From contig CM043950.1 of NCBI GenBank assembly GCA_014529385.2, positions 65,426,935-65,490,934 of the forward strand: DNA of 64,000 nucleotides, written 5' to 3'. This document shows, piece by piece, positions 1 to 9,970 of this stretch. Source of the DNA: Adiantum capillus-veneris (taxonomy: Eukaryota; Streptophyta; Polypodiopsida; Polypodiales; Pteridaceae). Position 1 is the stretch's first letter; each line of letters begins with the position of its first letter. Made by a program: the position numbers and the translations under genes. Under the pieces are notes generated by a model, which searched no databases, was not told the DNA's origin, and saw nothing but the letters and a program-made list of their open reading frames with translations.

Positions 1-1145
1 TATGGCACTTTTGTGAGTCTTCGTAGACCGTGCATGCCCAGTCACGTAGTGTAGATGCATATCCTCTGGTTGCACACAGCATGATCATCAGTATTCCCAT
101 CAGAATCCATCAGATTCCATCGGGGGAATTTTCCAGTGCATTTAGCCTATTTTACCTATTTTTTGACATTTTTCACTTATTAATTTAAGTGACTTTCTAA
201 CAAAAGTAGGTAGGGCAATTTGGGTAAGAAAATATATAAGCAAACCAAAGCTAGCACTAAATGGCAGAAGAGGCAACAGGAGCCAAGCTCAGCAGGCAAC
301 TTCTCAACAAGACCTTGGTGGATTCCCGCCAAGCCAGAAGAACCCTTGCCCCTAGCGCTTTTCTCATCAGCAGATCCTCGCCAGAAGCAAGATCAGATAT
401 AGCGTTTTTGCATCAGCACCATCGCCAGAAGATCCCAACAGATAGCGTTTTTGCATCAGCATCCTCGCCAACAGAAAACATCAGCCTAGCGTTTTTGGTC
501 CAACTTCAGCCTCTAGCGTTTTTGGTCCCAGATTCAGCCTTGCAGATTGAGCATATGCAGTGATTTGCAGCCCTAAAAGACCATCAAGATCAGCCCTAAA
601 AGGAGTAGCAGATTCTGCCCGGATAGACCATCGGTTTTCAGCCTAAAGACACCTCCGTTTTCAGCCCTAAACCTGCAGAATTTCAGCGATAGACCCACAG
701 AAAAAGCCCCAAAAATCAACGTTTTTGGACCTGCAGCAGATTTCAGCCCATAGCGTTTTTGGACAGTAGATAAAGACTTTCAGTTTTCAGCCCTAGTGTC
801 GGCCTTGTCATCTTTGTCGTCGTCGTCGACATAGCCTAGACTTGCATCAGTCACATGCATTCAATTTATACCAGTTTGTGCACTCAGTAGTAGACCACTC
901 TTGCCGACGAGAGTGGGGCCTTCAGAGGAGGGTTTTACGTCTCTGGTGTCGTATCTCTCCTCTCTCTCTATCTCTTAGTCTCATACACTTGCACACACAG
1001 TGTCCATTCACTTTGTTTGTGATCATAGCATTCTCTCATTAAGAACGGAAGGCTCTCCCTTCCATAAGAACAAAAGGAACCTTGAGCACAGTTCGAAGCA
1101 CTCATCTTGAGCAAAGCGCAAACATTCATTCCGCTGCACCTAACA
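1..1145 (+). repeat. Family P LTR-A (5' end outside window)
   Basis: This is the first of three LTR copies; the others start at 3287 and 7723. Position 1 aligns with 3379 in LTR-B, so about 92 bases lie upstream of the window. The LTR ends in CA at 1145, immediately before a primer-binding site. A TATA box (AATATATAAG) lies near 228-240. The transcribed part carries a dispersed TAGCGTTTTTG motif at about 400, 443, 487, 514 and 751. A hairpin with arms GGAAGG and CCTTCC lies near 1048-1065. No host gene is visible inside it. Confidence 0.9.
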
Positions 1146-1146
1146 T

Positions 1147-1158
1147 TGGTATCAGAGC
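1147..1158 (+). other. Primer-binding site of P internal region 1
   Basis: TGGTATCAGAGC follows the LTR end by one base and is complementary to the 3' end of plant initiator methionine tRNA. Family P internal region 2 has lost this site. Confidence 0.9.
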
Positions 1159-1654
1159 TTTGGCAGTGTTCTGTATCACTCAAGGAAAGAACCACAAGAA
1201 TCACAAAAGATTTTTTTTTTTTCTTGTTGCGGTCGCACGAACCCAAGTTCGCTTGGGCGTGTCGATTCCTAATCGTGTTTTTGAAGAGTGACAGGAATCC
1301 CAGGAAAGAAGGGCTTGTCCAGCCTCCCCTTGTGTCTCTTTCCACTCATTGAGAGTGGACCGTGCACTTAGCGGCCGGCCAATCGACGTGAGGTGGAAAA
1401 AAGCAACCTTGGTGTTAGCGCAAGGCTGCCAAGGGGTGCGCCCACGAAAAGGAGTAGAACTCGGGTGAAGAGAAGATCCTTCTCAAACGCGGTTTGCAAG
1501 CGAAAGAAAACCTCAAGAACTTGAAGACCCTCAAGAACTCAAGAACCTCAAGACCGGCAAGAACCCCAAGAACCAAGACCCCCAAGAACCCAAGTTCCTC
1601 GTGAACTTAAGAACCCAAGACCCACAAGAACCCACAAGAATCCACGACTTCAGA
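1159..1654 (+). other. P internal region 1 leader, non-coding
   Basis: This is the leader between the primer site and the first gag ATG at 1655. It holds a perfect hairpin, CCCAAG-TTCG-CTTGGG, near 1242-1257, and a purine-rich AAGAACCCCAAGAACC-like low-complexity tract at about 1500-1640. I see no gene in it. Confidence 0.6.
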
Positions 1655-2166
1655 ATGGTCGTCACTCGAAGCGGAATGGATACTTCGCTTGGAGGTGATG
1701 AGCATGAGAGAGGCGAATCCCTACCAGGAGGTTTTTCTGACCCTTCCCTTCTACGACAAGGATTGCACTAACTCCTATGAAGGAGTTGCCGCAATTGTTT
1801 ATGGACAGGAAGTTCGACTACGAAGAACGATGGGCAGCCATAGATCGTGACTACGAAGAAAGATGGGCAGCCATAGATCGTGAATACGATGCAAGAATGG
1901 AAGCCATAGAGCGTCCATACGACTTGGAAGAAAAAGAAAGTGAAGCCAAATTTGATCAAGAGAACAAAGCAAGACAAACAGAATTTGATCGAGAGAACAA
2001 AGCAAGACAAACAGAATTTGATCACGAGAACAAAGCCCTCAAAGAAAAGAGCGACCAACACATGGAAGAGTTCTTGCGACTCTTTTCTCAAGTTCAAGCA
2101 CAGATTCAAGAGAATCAAGAGAAGGAGACTCTCTCAGTCTCTTTTTCTCCAAAGCATGACACATAG
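1655..2166 (+). pseudogene. P internal region 1: truncated gag, coiled-coil part only
   Basis: The reading starts MVVTRSGMDTS, matching the gag start of internal region 2 at 4897 (MVITRSGMDTS). A frame break follows, and the frame open from 1777 encodes a charged, probably coiled-coil segment with two copies of DYEERWAAIDR and three of a FDxENKARQTE-type repeat. The capsid core, zinc knuckle and protease present in internal region 2 are missing here. The frame stops at TAG 2164-2166, where internal region 2 has CAG (6632-6634), so this stop is probably a CAG-to-TAG transition. It cannot supply a full Gag. Family assignment rests on the shared start and the flanking LTRs. Confidence 0.7.
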
Positions 2167-2390
2167 GATTTGAATGATAATGATTTGCATGATTATAAGC
2201 ATGATGATTTGAATGACAATGATAAGCATGATGATTTGGATGATAATGACAAGCATGATGATTTGCATGATCAAGATGTGATTTCTCACGAGCATGATGA
2301 TTTGCATGATCAAGATGTGATTTCTCACGAGCATGAAGAGTTGCATGAAGATGATGTGATTGTTCACAAGGATGATGAGTTAGTTGATGC
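2167..2390 (+). repeat. His/Asp codon minisatellite in P internal region 1
   Basis: This tract repeats GATGAT, AAGCATGAT and GATTTG units and translates to a run of Asp, His, Asn and Leu such as DLHDQDVISHEHDD, which occurs almost twice in tandem (about 2257-2340). It keeps the frame of the gag segment before it and the tail after it. A related tract is at 6626-6790 in internal region 2. Confidence 0.85.
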
Positions 2391-3275
2391 TTTTTCTAGC
2401 GAAGCTAACCTCGTTGCAGATTCGATCAATCACGAAGGATCGATCCTGGCTCTCGAGCCTAGGTCCAAAGCACCTCTTTAGGAAGAACCGATCTTGGCTC
2501 TCGAGCCTATGTCCAAAGAACCCTCACTGGAAGTATTATGTGTTCGCATGATTGATACGCACGCATTGTTCGAGTGTTTCATTCGTGATCGTTTCCTGTA
2601 TTTTAGTCAACGTCTTTATGTGATCCCTTTTCCTAGGCATGACATATTGTACGTTGAGCACGTTTCACTCATGGATGAGTACGAATGTATGCGGAATTTT
2701 CATGAAAAGCCAAAAGTATGTATTCAAGGAAGTCACATTCCGTGTCTCTTCCTTGGCATGACACATTCATAGAACGAGCACATGAAAGTATGAGCACCAA
2801 GCATGGGCATTTCCGTTGTGAATTGCCAAAGTTGATTGCTCTAGATCGTAAGAGAAAGATTCGATCTCATTGTTTGCGTGTATGTGGTGAACGGTTTAGC
2901 ACTATGTCTATTGGTTCATCTACATTGCATGCACAATCTTTGAGTAAGACACGATTTTTTCGAGTCACTTTACATGGAATGGGTATGTTCATGTTTTTGT
3001 GTTGGAAATGGTTTCAGGAATTTTCAGCCATAGAGATTCTTGAAGAAGAAAGAGGCATGACTAAAGACGAAGTTGAAGCATCGAAGGAGCCACAGAAGAC
3101 TTTGTGTCGCTTTCGGCGCGGCCCAAAGAAGCAAGCGTTGCAGACCTCTATGAAGTTCAAGTACCGCACGACCCACATATCAGAGTGGGCCGGCGAAGAG
3201 TCCCTTTCAGGATTCCGGATGTTTTTGGCGATCGCCCTCGACGCCATACAGTTCGGTGCCAGTACCTTACTTTGA
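2391..3275 (+). pseudogene. P internal region 1: tail domain of unknown function (broken)
   Basis: This is the counterpart of the intact tail at 6773-7711. It is broken by TAG at 2479-2481 and by a one-base loss near 2718. Conserved islands are LVDAFSSEANLVADSI, VIPFPRHDILYVEHV, a run starting VTLHGMGMFMFLCWKW, and CRFRRGPKKQALQT. The stop TGA (3273-3275) abuts the polypurine tract, as in internal region 2, so this domain is the normal C-terminus of the family polyprotein. I do not recognise the domain. The hydrophobic stretch around GMFMFLCW could be membrane-associated, but that is a guess. Confidence 0.6.
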
Positions 3276-3286
3276 AAAGGAGGGGA
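3274..3286 (+). other. Polypurine tract before LTR-B
   Basis: GAAAAGGAGGGGA directly precedes the TG of LTR-B. It fits a plus-strand priming site and overlaps the last codon of the tail frame. The same tract precedes LTR-C. Confidence 0.85.
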
Positions 3287-4515
3287 TGTCACGTGATACA
3301 TCCAACCCTATGTGTCTGTGGACAAGCTACAACATGATGAGGGTTCGGTCAGTCCAGTCAGTCTAGATTTAGAAGTGATATGGCACTTTTGTGAGTCTAT
3401 TCGTAGACTGTGCATGCCCAGTCACGTAGTGTAGATGCATATCCTCTGGTTGCACATGGCATGATCATCAGTATTCCCATCAGAATCCTTCAGATTCCAT
3501 CAGGGGAATTTTCCAGTGCATTTAGCCTATTTTACCTATTTTTGACATTTTTCACTTATTAATTTAAGTGACTTTCCAACAAAAGTAGGTAGGGCAATTT
3601 GGGTAAGAAAATATATAAGCAAACCAAAGCTAGCACTAAATGGCAAAAGAGGCAACAGGAGCCAAGCTCAGCAGGCAACTTCTCAACAAGACCTTGGTGG
3701 ATTCCCGCCAAGCCAGAAGAACCCTTGTCCCTAGCGTTTTTCTCATCAGCAGATCCTTGCCAGAAGCAAGATCAGACATAGCGTTTTTGCATCAGCACCA
3801 TCGCTAGAAGATCCCAACAGATAGCGTTTTTGCATCAGCATCCTCGCCAGCAGAAAACATCAGCCTAGCGTTTTTGGTCCAACTTCAGCCTCTAGCGTTT
3901 TTGGTCCCAGATTCAGCCTTGCAGATCCAGCATATGCAGCGATTTGCAGCCCTAAAAGACCATCAAGATCAGCCCTAAAAGGAGTAGCAGATTCAGTCCG
4001 GATAGACCATCGGTTTCCAGCCTTAAGACACCTCAGTTTTCAACCCTAAACCTGCAGAATTTCAGCGACAAAGACCCACAGAAAAAGCCCCAAAAATCAA
4101 CGTTTTTGGACCCGCAACAGATTTCAGCCCATAGCGTTTTTGGACAGCAGTGGAAAGATTGCAGATTTCAGCCCTTAGGTCGACTTCGTCATCACCGTCG
4201 TCATAGCCTAGACTTGCATCAGTCTCATGCATCACCATTGTACTAGATTGTGCAATCATAAGTAGACCACTCTCGTTGACGAGTGGGGCCTTTGGAGGAG
4301 GGTTTTATGTCTTTGGTGTCGTATCTCTCTTCTCTCTCTATCTCTCAGTCTCATACACTTGCACGCACAATGTCCATTCACTTTGTTTGTGATCATAGCA
4401 TTCTCTCATTAAGAACGGAAGGCTCTCCCTTCCATAAGAACAAAAGGAACCTTGAGCACAGTTCGGAGCACTCATCTTGAGCAAAGCGCAAACATTCATT
4501 CCGCTGCACCTAACA
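3287..4515 (+). repeat. Family P LTR-B (shared middle LTR)
   Basis: A complete LTR of about 1229 bp, starting TGTCACGTGA and ending CCTAACA. It is preceded by a polypurine tract, like a 3' LTR, and followed by P internal region 2, like a 5' LTR. It therefore serves two internal regions, the signature of unequal recombination between elements. It has a TATA box near 3606-3618 (AATATATAAG) and the TAGCGTTTTTG motif array, as in LTR-A. Confidence 0.9.
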
Positions 4516-4896
4516 CAAGTCCTCTTGGGCGTGTTGATTCCCAATCGTTTTTTGAAGAGTGACAGGAATCCCAAGGAAGAAGGGCTTGTCTAGCCTCCCC
4601 TTGTATCTCTTTTCACTTATTGAGAGCGGACCGTGTACTTAGCGGCTGGCCAATCGACGTGAGGTGGGGAAAAGCAACCTTGGTGTGAGCGCAAGGCCGC
4701 CAAGGGGTGCGCCCGCGGAAAAGAGAAGAACTTGGGCGAATCCTTCTCTAACACAGATTGCAAGCGAAAGAAGAACCTCAAGACCCCCAAGAACCTCAAA
4801 GACCCTCAAGACCCTCAAGACCCCCAAAAACCGAAGAACCCAAGACCCACAAGAACCCAAGTTTCTCATGAACTTAAGAACCAAAGATCACAGTGT
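4516..4896 (+). other. P internal region 2 leader lacking its primer-binding site
   Basis: The bases after LTR-B align to about position 1242 of internal region 1, not to its primer site. Roughly 100 bp including TGGTATCAGAGC are deleted. The rest matches the internal region 1 leader, including the AAGACCCTCAAGAACC-like tract. No gene is seen. Confidence 0.75.
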
Positions 4897-6160
4897 ATGG
4901 TCATCACGCGAAGCGGAATGGATACTTCGCATGGAGGTGATGGGCATGAAAGTAGTGAAGAAGAATTTCCTCACCATGGCGGTTTTCCTGACCCTCTCCC
5001 TTCGCCATCTACGCTAGGGATTGCACCATATCCTATGGAGGCTTTGGTCAAGTCGATGATGGACATGATGGCACAACAACAAGAAGCGAATCGCGTTGCA
5101 CTGCCACAACGAGGAGCGACTCGCATTACTTTGGAACGCGAGCGCGATGCACAAAAAGAAAGAAAAGCACAAAGAAAGGAGGCAGCCGAAGAAAGGCGAG
5201 CGGCTTTGGAGGCCGATCGTGAGGTTCAGAGAGACCTACGCATGCAAGAATTGGTTCGACAAGTTCCATTCTTGGTTGCATCAATTTAATGCTTATTTTA
5301 CGACAACTAAGAAGACAGGAAATAGCAAGGTTTTGACGGCAACTATGTACCTTGCCGGTGATGCCATCAATTGGTACCACGCATGGCAAGAGGCACAGTT
5401 AGCCACGCACCTAGAGGAAGCCAACGAATTCACGTCCCTTTTCTTCAATTGGGTCGATTTCCAAGACAAGCTCAAGGCGCGGTTTATACCACCTAGTACT
5501 TTGCACGATTGAAGGACGATTGGCACGGTCTCAAGCAAAATGGTATGCCAAATTATGTCTTTCTCTAATCGTGTTTTGCAGCTCGGCACTCAATTAGGCA
5601 AATCGGATGCAGAGCGCAAGGAGGCATTCCTTTATGGATTGGACGACTATATCAAGTATGATGTGGAGGTGCTCGATTCAATTGATCTCAACAAGGCTGT
5701 AGCGATTGCTCTCGCACAAGAGATGAAGCACAACAAGGGAAAGCCTAAGGAAAACAAGACTTCGACAAGTACCTCTCAGATCTCTCAGAACCCTTCGAAC
5801 GGTAAGACTGATAAGAACGGTAACTCTTCTAACCAATCTTCCAATAGTCTCTCAGAAAAGAACTCTCAAAGTGAACCTAAGGGTAAAGCTAACACAATTG
5901 CTAAACCTAAGCTCACTTCAGATGAAAAGGTAGCACAAGGAATTGTAGAAGGATACATCACGTTGGAAGAGCAAAGCACTTATTCTAAGGAAGGTCGTTG
6001 TTTTTATTGTCACATTAAGGGTCACATAAAAAGAACACGTCTTAAGCTTGAATCGAATGAATCTAAAGAACCCACAGAACCCACTTCCTCTGTCAATGCA
6101 ATAAATGACAACACGAGTGTGCCCCAAGTTTCTCCTGACCCTCCCATTGATGAGTCTCTC
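4897..6160 (+). pseudogene. P internal region 2 Gag (Ty3/gypsy-like capsid and zinc knuckle)
   Basis: The start is ATG at 4897. The order is: an N-terminal acidic segment, a charged coiled coil (ERERDAQKERKAQRKEAAEE), a capsid core of the retrotransposon-gag type (FNAYFTTTK, YLAGDAINWYHAWQ, KLKARFIPPS), a Ser/Asn/Lys-rich linker, and a degraded zinc knuckle CFYCHIKGHIKRTR in which the last Cys is Arg. Frame changes near 5230-5290 and a TGA at 5510-5512 break it. Gag packages retrotransposon RNA in the cytoplasm. The protease follows in the same frame with no gap. No reverse transcriptase follows it. Confidence 0.8.
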
Positions 6161-6565
6161 TTTAAATGTTATGGTCATATGACGGGGCAGCGTTTTGTCA
6201 TATTGTTTGACCTAGGCAGTATGCATGATGTGATTAGTCTCCCTCTTGTTGAGAGAGCCCGCCTAGAGGTTAGTCAGAAATCTCCTCTCGAGGTCTCTGG
6301 CTTCGCTCCCGGTATTGACTCTCTCGTCACGAAAGAGTGCCTTGATGTGTTGTTTACAGTGCAACAAGCTGCTTTCCGCAGAAATTTTTTTGTCTCTCCT
6401 CTCTCAGGATGTAATATGATTTTGGGCATTCGATGGTTTCTTGAGCATAACCCTCTCATTGATTGGGCGGAAAATATGCTCACTTTCAATGCCAAAAGTG
6501 ACTCTCCCATTGTCATTCGTGGAGAGCAAGTTGTTCATTCTCCATCTCTCATTTGTAATGTGTAG
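6161..6565 (+). pseudogene. P internal region 2 retropepsin-like aspartic protease
   Basis: The frame continues from gag. The catalytic motif reads FDLGSMHD at about 6206-6229, where the family expects D-T/S-G-A/S; the middle residue is Leu, so activity is doubtful. The C-terminal motif CNMILGIRWFLEHNP matches the LG-x-x-W-L region of Ty3/gypsy proteases. The frame ends at TAG 6563-6565, where internal region 1 has CAA (2095-2097), so this stop is probably secondary. Where a gypsy element would continue into reverse transcriptase, this one goes directly to the His/Asp tract. Confidence 0.75.
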
Positions 6566-7711
6566 GCGAAGATTGAACGGATTCAGGAGGAGGAGACTCT
6601 TTTGGTCTCGTCTTCTCCAAAGCATGATACACAGGATTTGCATGATGATAAGCATGATGATTTGAATGATAATGATGAGCATGATGATTTAGATGACACT
6701 GACAAGCATGATGATTTGCATGATGACCGTGATGTGATTTCTCACAAGCATGATGATTTGTATGATTAAGACGTGATTGTTCACCAGGATGATGGTTTAG
6801 TTGATGCTTTTTCTAGCGAAGCTAACCTCGTTGCAGATTCGATCGATCACGAAGAATCGATCTTGGCTTTTGAGTCGAGATACATAGCAAACCCCCAGGC
6901 AAATTCGATCAAACACGACGAATCGATCTTGGCTCTCAAGCCTAGGTCCAAAGAACCCTTACAGGAAGTACTATGTGTTCGAATGATTAGTCATCACACA
7001 TTGTTCGAGTGTTTCATTTGTGATCGTTTCTTGTATATTCGTCAGCGTCTTTATGTGATCCCTTTTCCTAGGCATGACATCTTGTACGTTGAGCACGTTC
7101 CACTCATGAAGGAGCACGGATGTATGCGGATTATTCATGAAAAGCTGAAAAGTATGCATTCAAGGAAGTCACATTCCATGTCTCTTCCTTGGCATGACAC
7201 AGTTGTAGAAAGAGCACAAGAAAGTATGAGCACCAAGCACGGGCATTTCAGTTGTGAATTGCCACAGTTGATTGATTTAGATCAGAAAGAAAAGATTCGA
7301 TCTCATTGTTTGCATGTGTGTGATGAACGGTTTGGCACTACGTCTCTATGTTCATCTGCATTGCATGCACAGTCTTTTAGGAAGACAATATTTTTTCCAG
7401 TCACTTTACATGGAATGGGTATGTTCATGTTTTTGTGTTGGAAGTGGTTTCAAGAATTTTCAGCCATGGAGACTCTTGAAGAAGAAAGAAGCACGACACT
7501 AGACAAAGTTGAAGCATTGAAGGAGCCACATAAGACTTTGTGTCGCTTTCGGCGCGGCCCAAAGAAGCAAGCGTTGCAAACTTTTATGAAGTTCAAGTAT
7601 CGTATGACCCACGCAGCAGAGTGTGCAGGTGAAGAGTCCTTTCCAAGATTCCAGACCCTATTGGCGATCTCCCTCGACGCCATACAGTCCGGTACCAATA
7701 CCTCACTTTGA
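6566..7711 (+). pseudogene. P internal region 2: His/Asp repeat plus tail domain of unknown function
   Basis: The frame continues from the protease through a His/Asp tract (DDLNDNDEHDDLDDTDKHDD). One TAA at 6767-6769 interrupts it where internal region 1 has CAA (2311-2313). The rest, from 6773 to TGA 7709-7711, is open for 312 codons. It includes LVDAFSSEANLVADSI, a Cys/His-containing segment (VLCVRMI, FECFICDRFLY), VIPFPRHDILYVEHV, a hydrophobic run, a coiled-coil-like stretch with EEERSTTLDKVEALKE, and a basic CRFRRGPKKQ motif. The stop abuts the polypurine tract. It matches no domain I know. It could be a tail replacing pol, an envelope-like product, or captured host sequence; none of these is shown. 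Confidence 0.65.
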
Positions 7712-7722
7712 AAAGGAGGGGA
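7710..7722 (+). other. Polypurine tract before LTR-C
   Basis: GAAAAGGAGGGGA, identical to the tract before LTR-B, next to the TG of LTR-C. Confidence 0.85.
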
Positions 7723-8460
7723 TGTCACGTGACACATCCAACCCTATGTGTCCGTGGACAAGCTACAGCATGACCAGAGTTCAGTCAAGTCTAGAATTGG
7801 AAGTGATCTGGCACTTTTGTGAGTCTGTTCGCAGACCGTGCATGACCAGTCACTTAGATTAGATGCGTATCCTCCGGTTGCACACAACATGATCATAAGC
7901 ATTCCCATCAGAATCCATCAGGGGAATTTTCCACTGCATTAAACCTATTTTTCCTATTTTTGACATTTTTCACTTATTATTTTAAGTGACTTTTGTTGGA
8001 AACTAGGTAGGGCAATTTTGCTAAGATAATATATAAGCAAACCAGAGCTAGCACTTTCTTGTAGGAGAGGCAGCAAGAGCACCTTGCTCAACAGGCAACT
8101 TCTCAGCAAGACACCCCATCTCAGCAAGGCTAGCGTTTTTGCATCTACAAGGACCTAGCGTTTTCATCCCCAGGCAGCCTGGCATTTGTTGCACAGTAGA
8201 TCAGCCCCGGCCGCTTCAAGACCCATCAAGAAGCCTAGCGTTTTGCATTTGCAGGACAACCAGCAGCAGCAGGCCCATTTTCAGCCCTAGCGTTTTTGCA
8301 TCAGCATAGCGTTTTGCAGTTTCACCGCGACGGAACGTCAAGAAACCCCAACGTTTTCAGTTTTCAGCCTTTAGCACTCGTAGAAGAAGTCCTGAACCTC
8401 GCAGATCTCACCTTCCCGCAGGAGTTCCTCGCCCCACGGTGGGATCCATCGAAGTCTACA
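7723..8460 (+). repeat. Family P LTR-C, left part
   Basis: Starts TGTCACGTGACAC. It carries the TATA box (ATAATATATAAGC near 8025-8037) and a diverged TAGCGTTTTTG array. It is interrupted at 8461 by element N and resumes at 12724. It is clearly more diverged from LTR-A and LTR-B than those are from each other, so LTR-C comes from a different parental copy or an older event. Confidence 0.85.
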
Positions 8461-8905
8461 TGTCACGATTGTGACTATGTTAACAGCAATACATCTACTC
8501 CTAGTTGCAGATACGCGAAGTGCCATGCCAAGGAGGATCCCTGTGCTTGGATGGTCACACCCCTTCACCCAAAGGACGTGTCTCTTCGCCAAAAGCCACA
8601 CTCCTTCGACGACTGGTCACACCCCTTCGCTCTATGGGTGCGACTCTTCGCCCAATGGTTGCAGCTCTTCGCCGAAAGGATGTGTCTTTACGTCTAAAGT
8701 CGTGTCTCTTCACCAAGAGACGTGTCTTTTCATTTATGTCTCTTCGTCTCCTATACAAGGAGCCTATTGTACTCAGTTTTCAACAAGTCATCAATCAATC
8801 AAACACAGAGTCTTCTAAGTCTTGTTCTAAGTTCAGTTTCAGTTTCTTAAGTCTTAATCATGAGTTTAAGTACTTAATTAAGGATTAGCGACTAGAATCC
8901 TCACA
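8461..8905 (+). repeat. Element N 5' LTR
   Basis: TGTCACGATTGTG to TCCTCACA. The TATA box at about 8748 reads TATACAAGG here against TATATAAGG in the 3' copy. It contains several near-repeats of CACACCCCTTCG-type sequence. Confidence 0.9.
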
Positions 8906-8906
8906 G

Positions 8907-8918
8907 TGGTATCAGAGC
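8907..8918 (+). other. Element N primer-binding site
   Basis: TGGTATCAGAGC, one base after the LTR end; initiator tRNA-Met type. Confidence 0.9.
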
Positions 8919-9970
8919 AAATTTTTTTCCCGGTCCTTTGGACTTGGCGTCTACCTAGCCTCGCCGTTGCCGACCCTACCCGCCACACTCACCTCGTCTG
9001 TTGTATGGCTGCAGAGGAAAGATGGTGTACTTCTACTACGCGTATGAGGTAACTTAAATTTATTATGTTCCAATTATATACATAAAGGATACAGGACATA
9101 ACACAGATGTGTGTGCATGGCGTACCTGGAGAACCCTGCGTACCCCTTCATCGGATTGCACTCCTTCGCACCTCCCGTGTGTTAGCACCTCTTCATGTGA
9201 AAGGACAACACCTCTTCGCGAGAGGGCACCAAGGAAGGCCCCTTCATTGAGACGCACCCCTTCCTTTCCCTAAATCGCACCCTTTCCCTGCATCGTTGCG
9301 TGGGTTTGAAAGAAGGGCTGAAAATTTCCTGAATCGCTGGCTGCTTATTGCGCTGTTGAAAAGGGATCGCTGGCTGAATATTCAGTGGCTGATTATTACG
9401 TTCTGAAACGTTGGCAGGAAAATTCTGAAACGCTGGGTTGTAGGCTGCCGTTTCACTTAATGCTGGCTGACAGCTACGCTTCTGAAATTCCTTACGCTGG
9501 GCAATTTTTTGTCTGGACAACGCTGGCTTTTATTTCCTTACACTGGGCAGTATAGCAAGTCAATTTACGCTATTAAAAAAGTGACCTTATTTTTTAGTGG
9601 CCGGCCAATCCCCAATTTTTAAAAAACCCATGTGAACTCACTCACTTGATAAAAAAAAACCCCATATAAACTAACAAAAAAAAAACCAAAGAGAAAACCC
9701 ACTCTCCCTTGCTTTGCTCTGTGTGCACCTACTTTGCGCATGATATTTCGCACACATGGCCAACGCGAATCAGTACACAGTTTCCCGGATGAAATTTTGC
9801 GGGTAAATTCCCGTACTCAGAGCCGGAAGTGATAATTATTCCCGATCCCCCGACTCCAGAGCGCGAACTTATTCCAAAGACTTTTTTTTCCGCTCACGGA
9901 GCATCCATCCCAGAACCTGTTCTCGAACCAGAATCTACATCTGTTCAAGAGTTTTTTTTGAAGCGTAACC
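8919..9970 (+). other. Element N long leader, non-coding
   Basis: About 1 kb between the primer site and the gag ATG at 9971. Between about 9320 and 9550 it has a cluster of CGCTGG or closely related hexamers (ATCGCTGGCTG, AAACGCTGGG, TTACGCTGGG, AACGCTGGC and others). A-rich tracts follow at 9640-9690. I see no supported gene. Confidence 0.5.

Noticed and set aside
1768-2118. Minus-strand frame rich in Phe, Cys and Leu opposite the P gag segment
   Set aside because: It is the antisense of the coiled-coil repeat; the plus-strand frame agrees with the element orientation.
2170-2390. Possible CRISPR-like or satellite array
   Set aside because: The repeat is coding-frame minisatellite within an element, without unique spacers of constant length.
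8296-8888. Several overlapping frames in the N LTR, repeated at 12253-12713
   Set aside because: Repeated identically in both LTRs and without any domain; LTR sequence rather than a gene.
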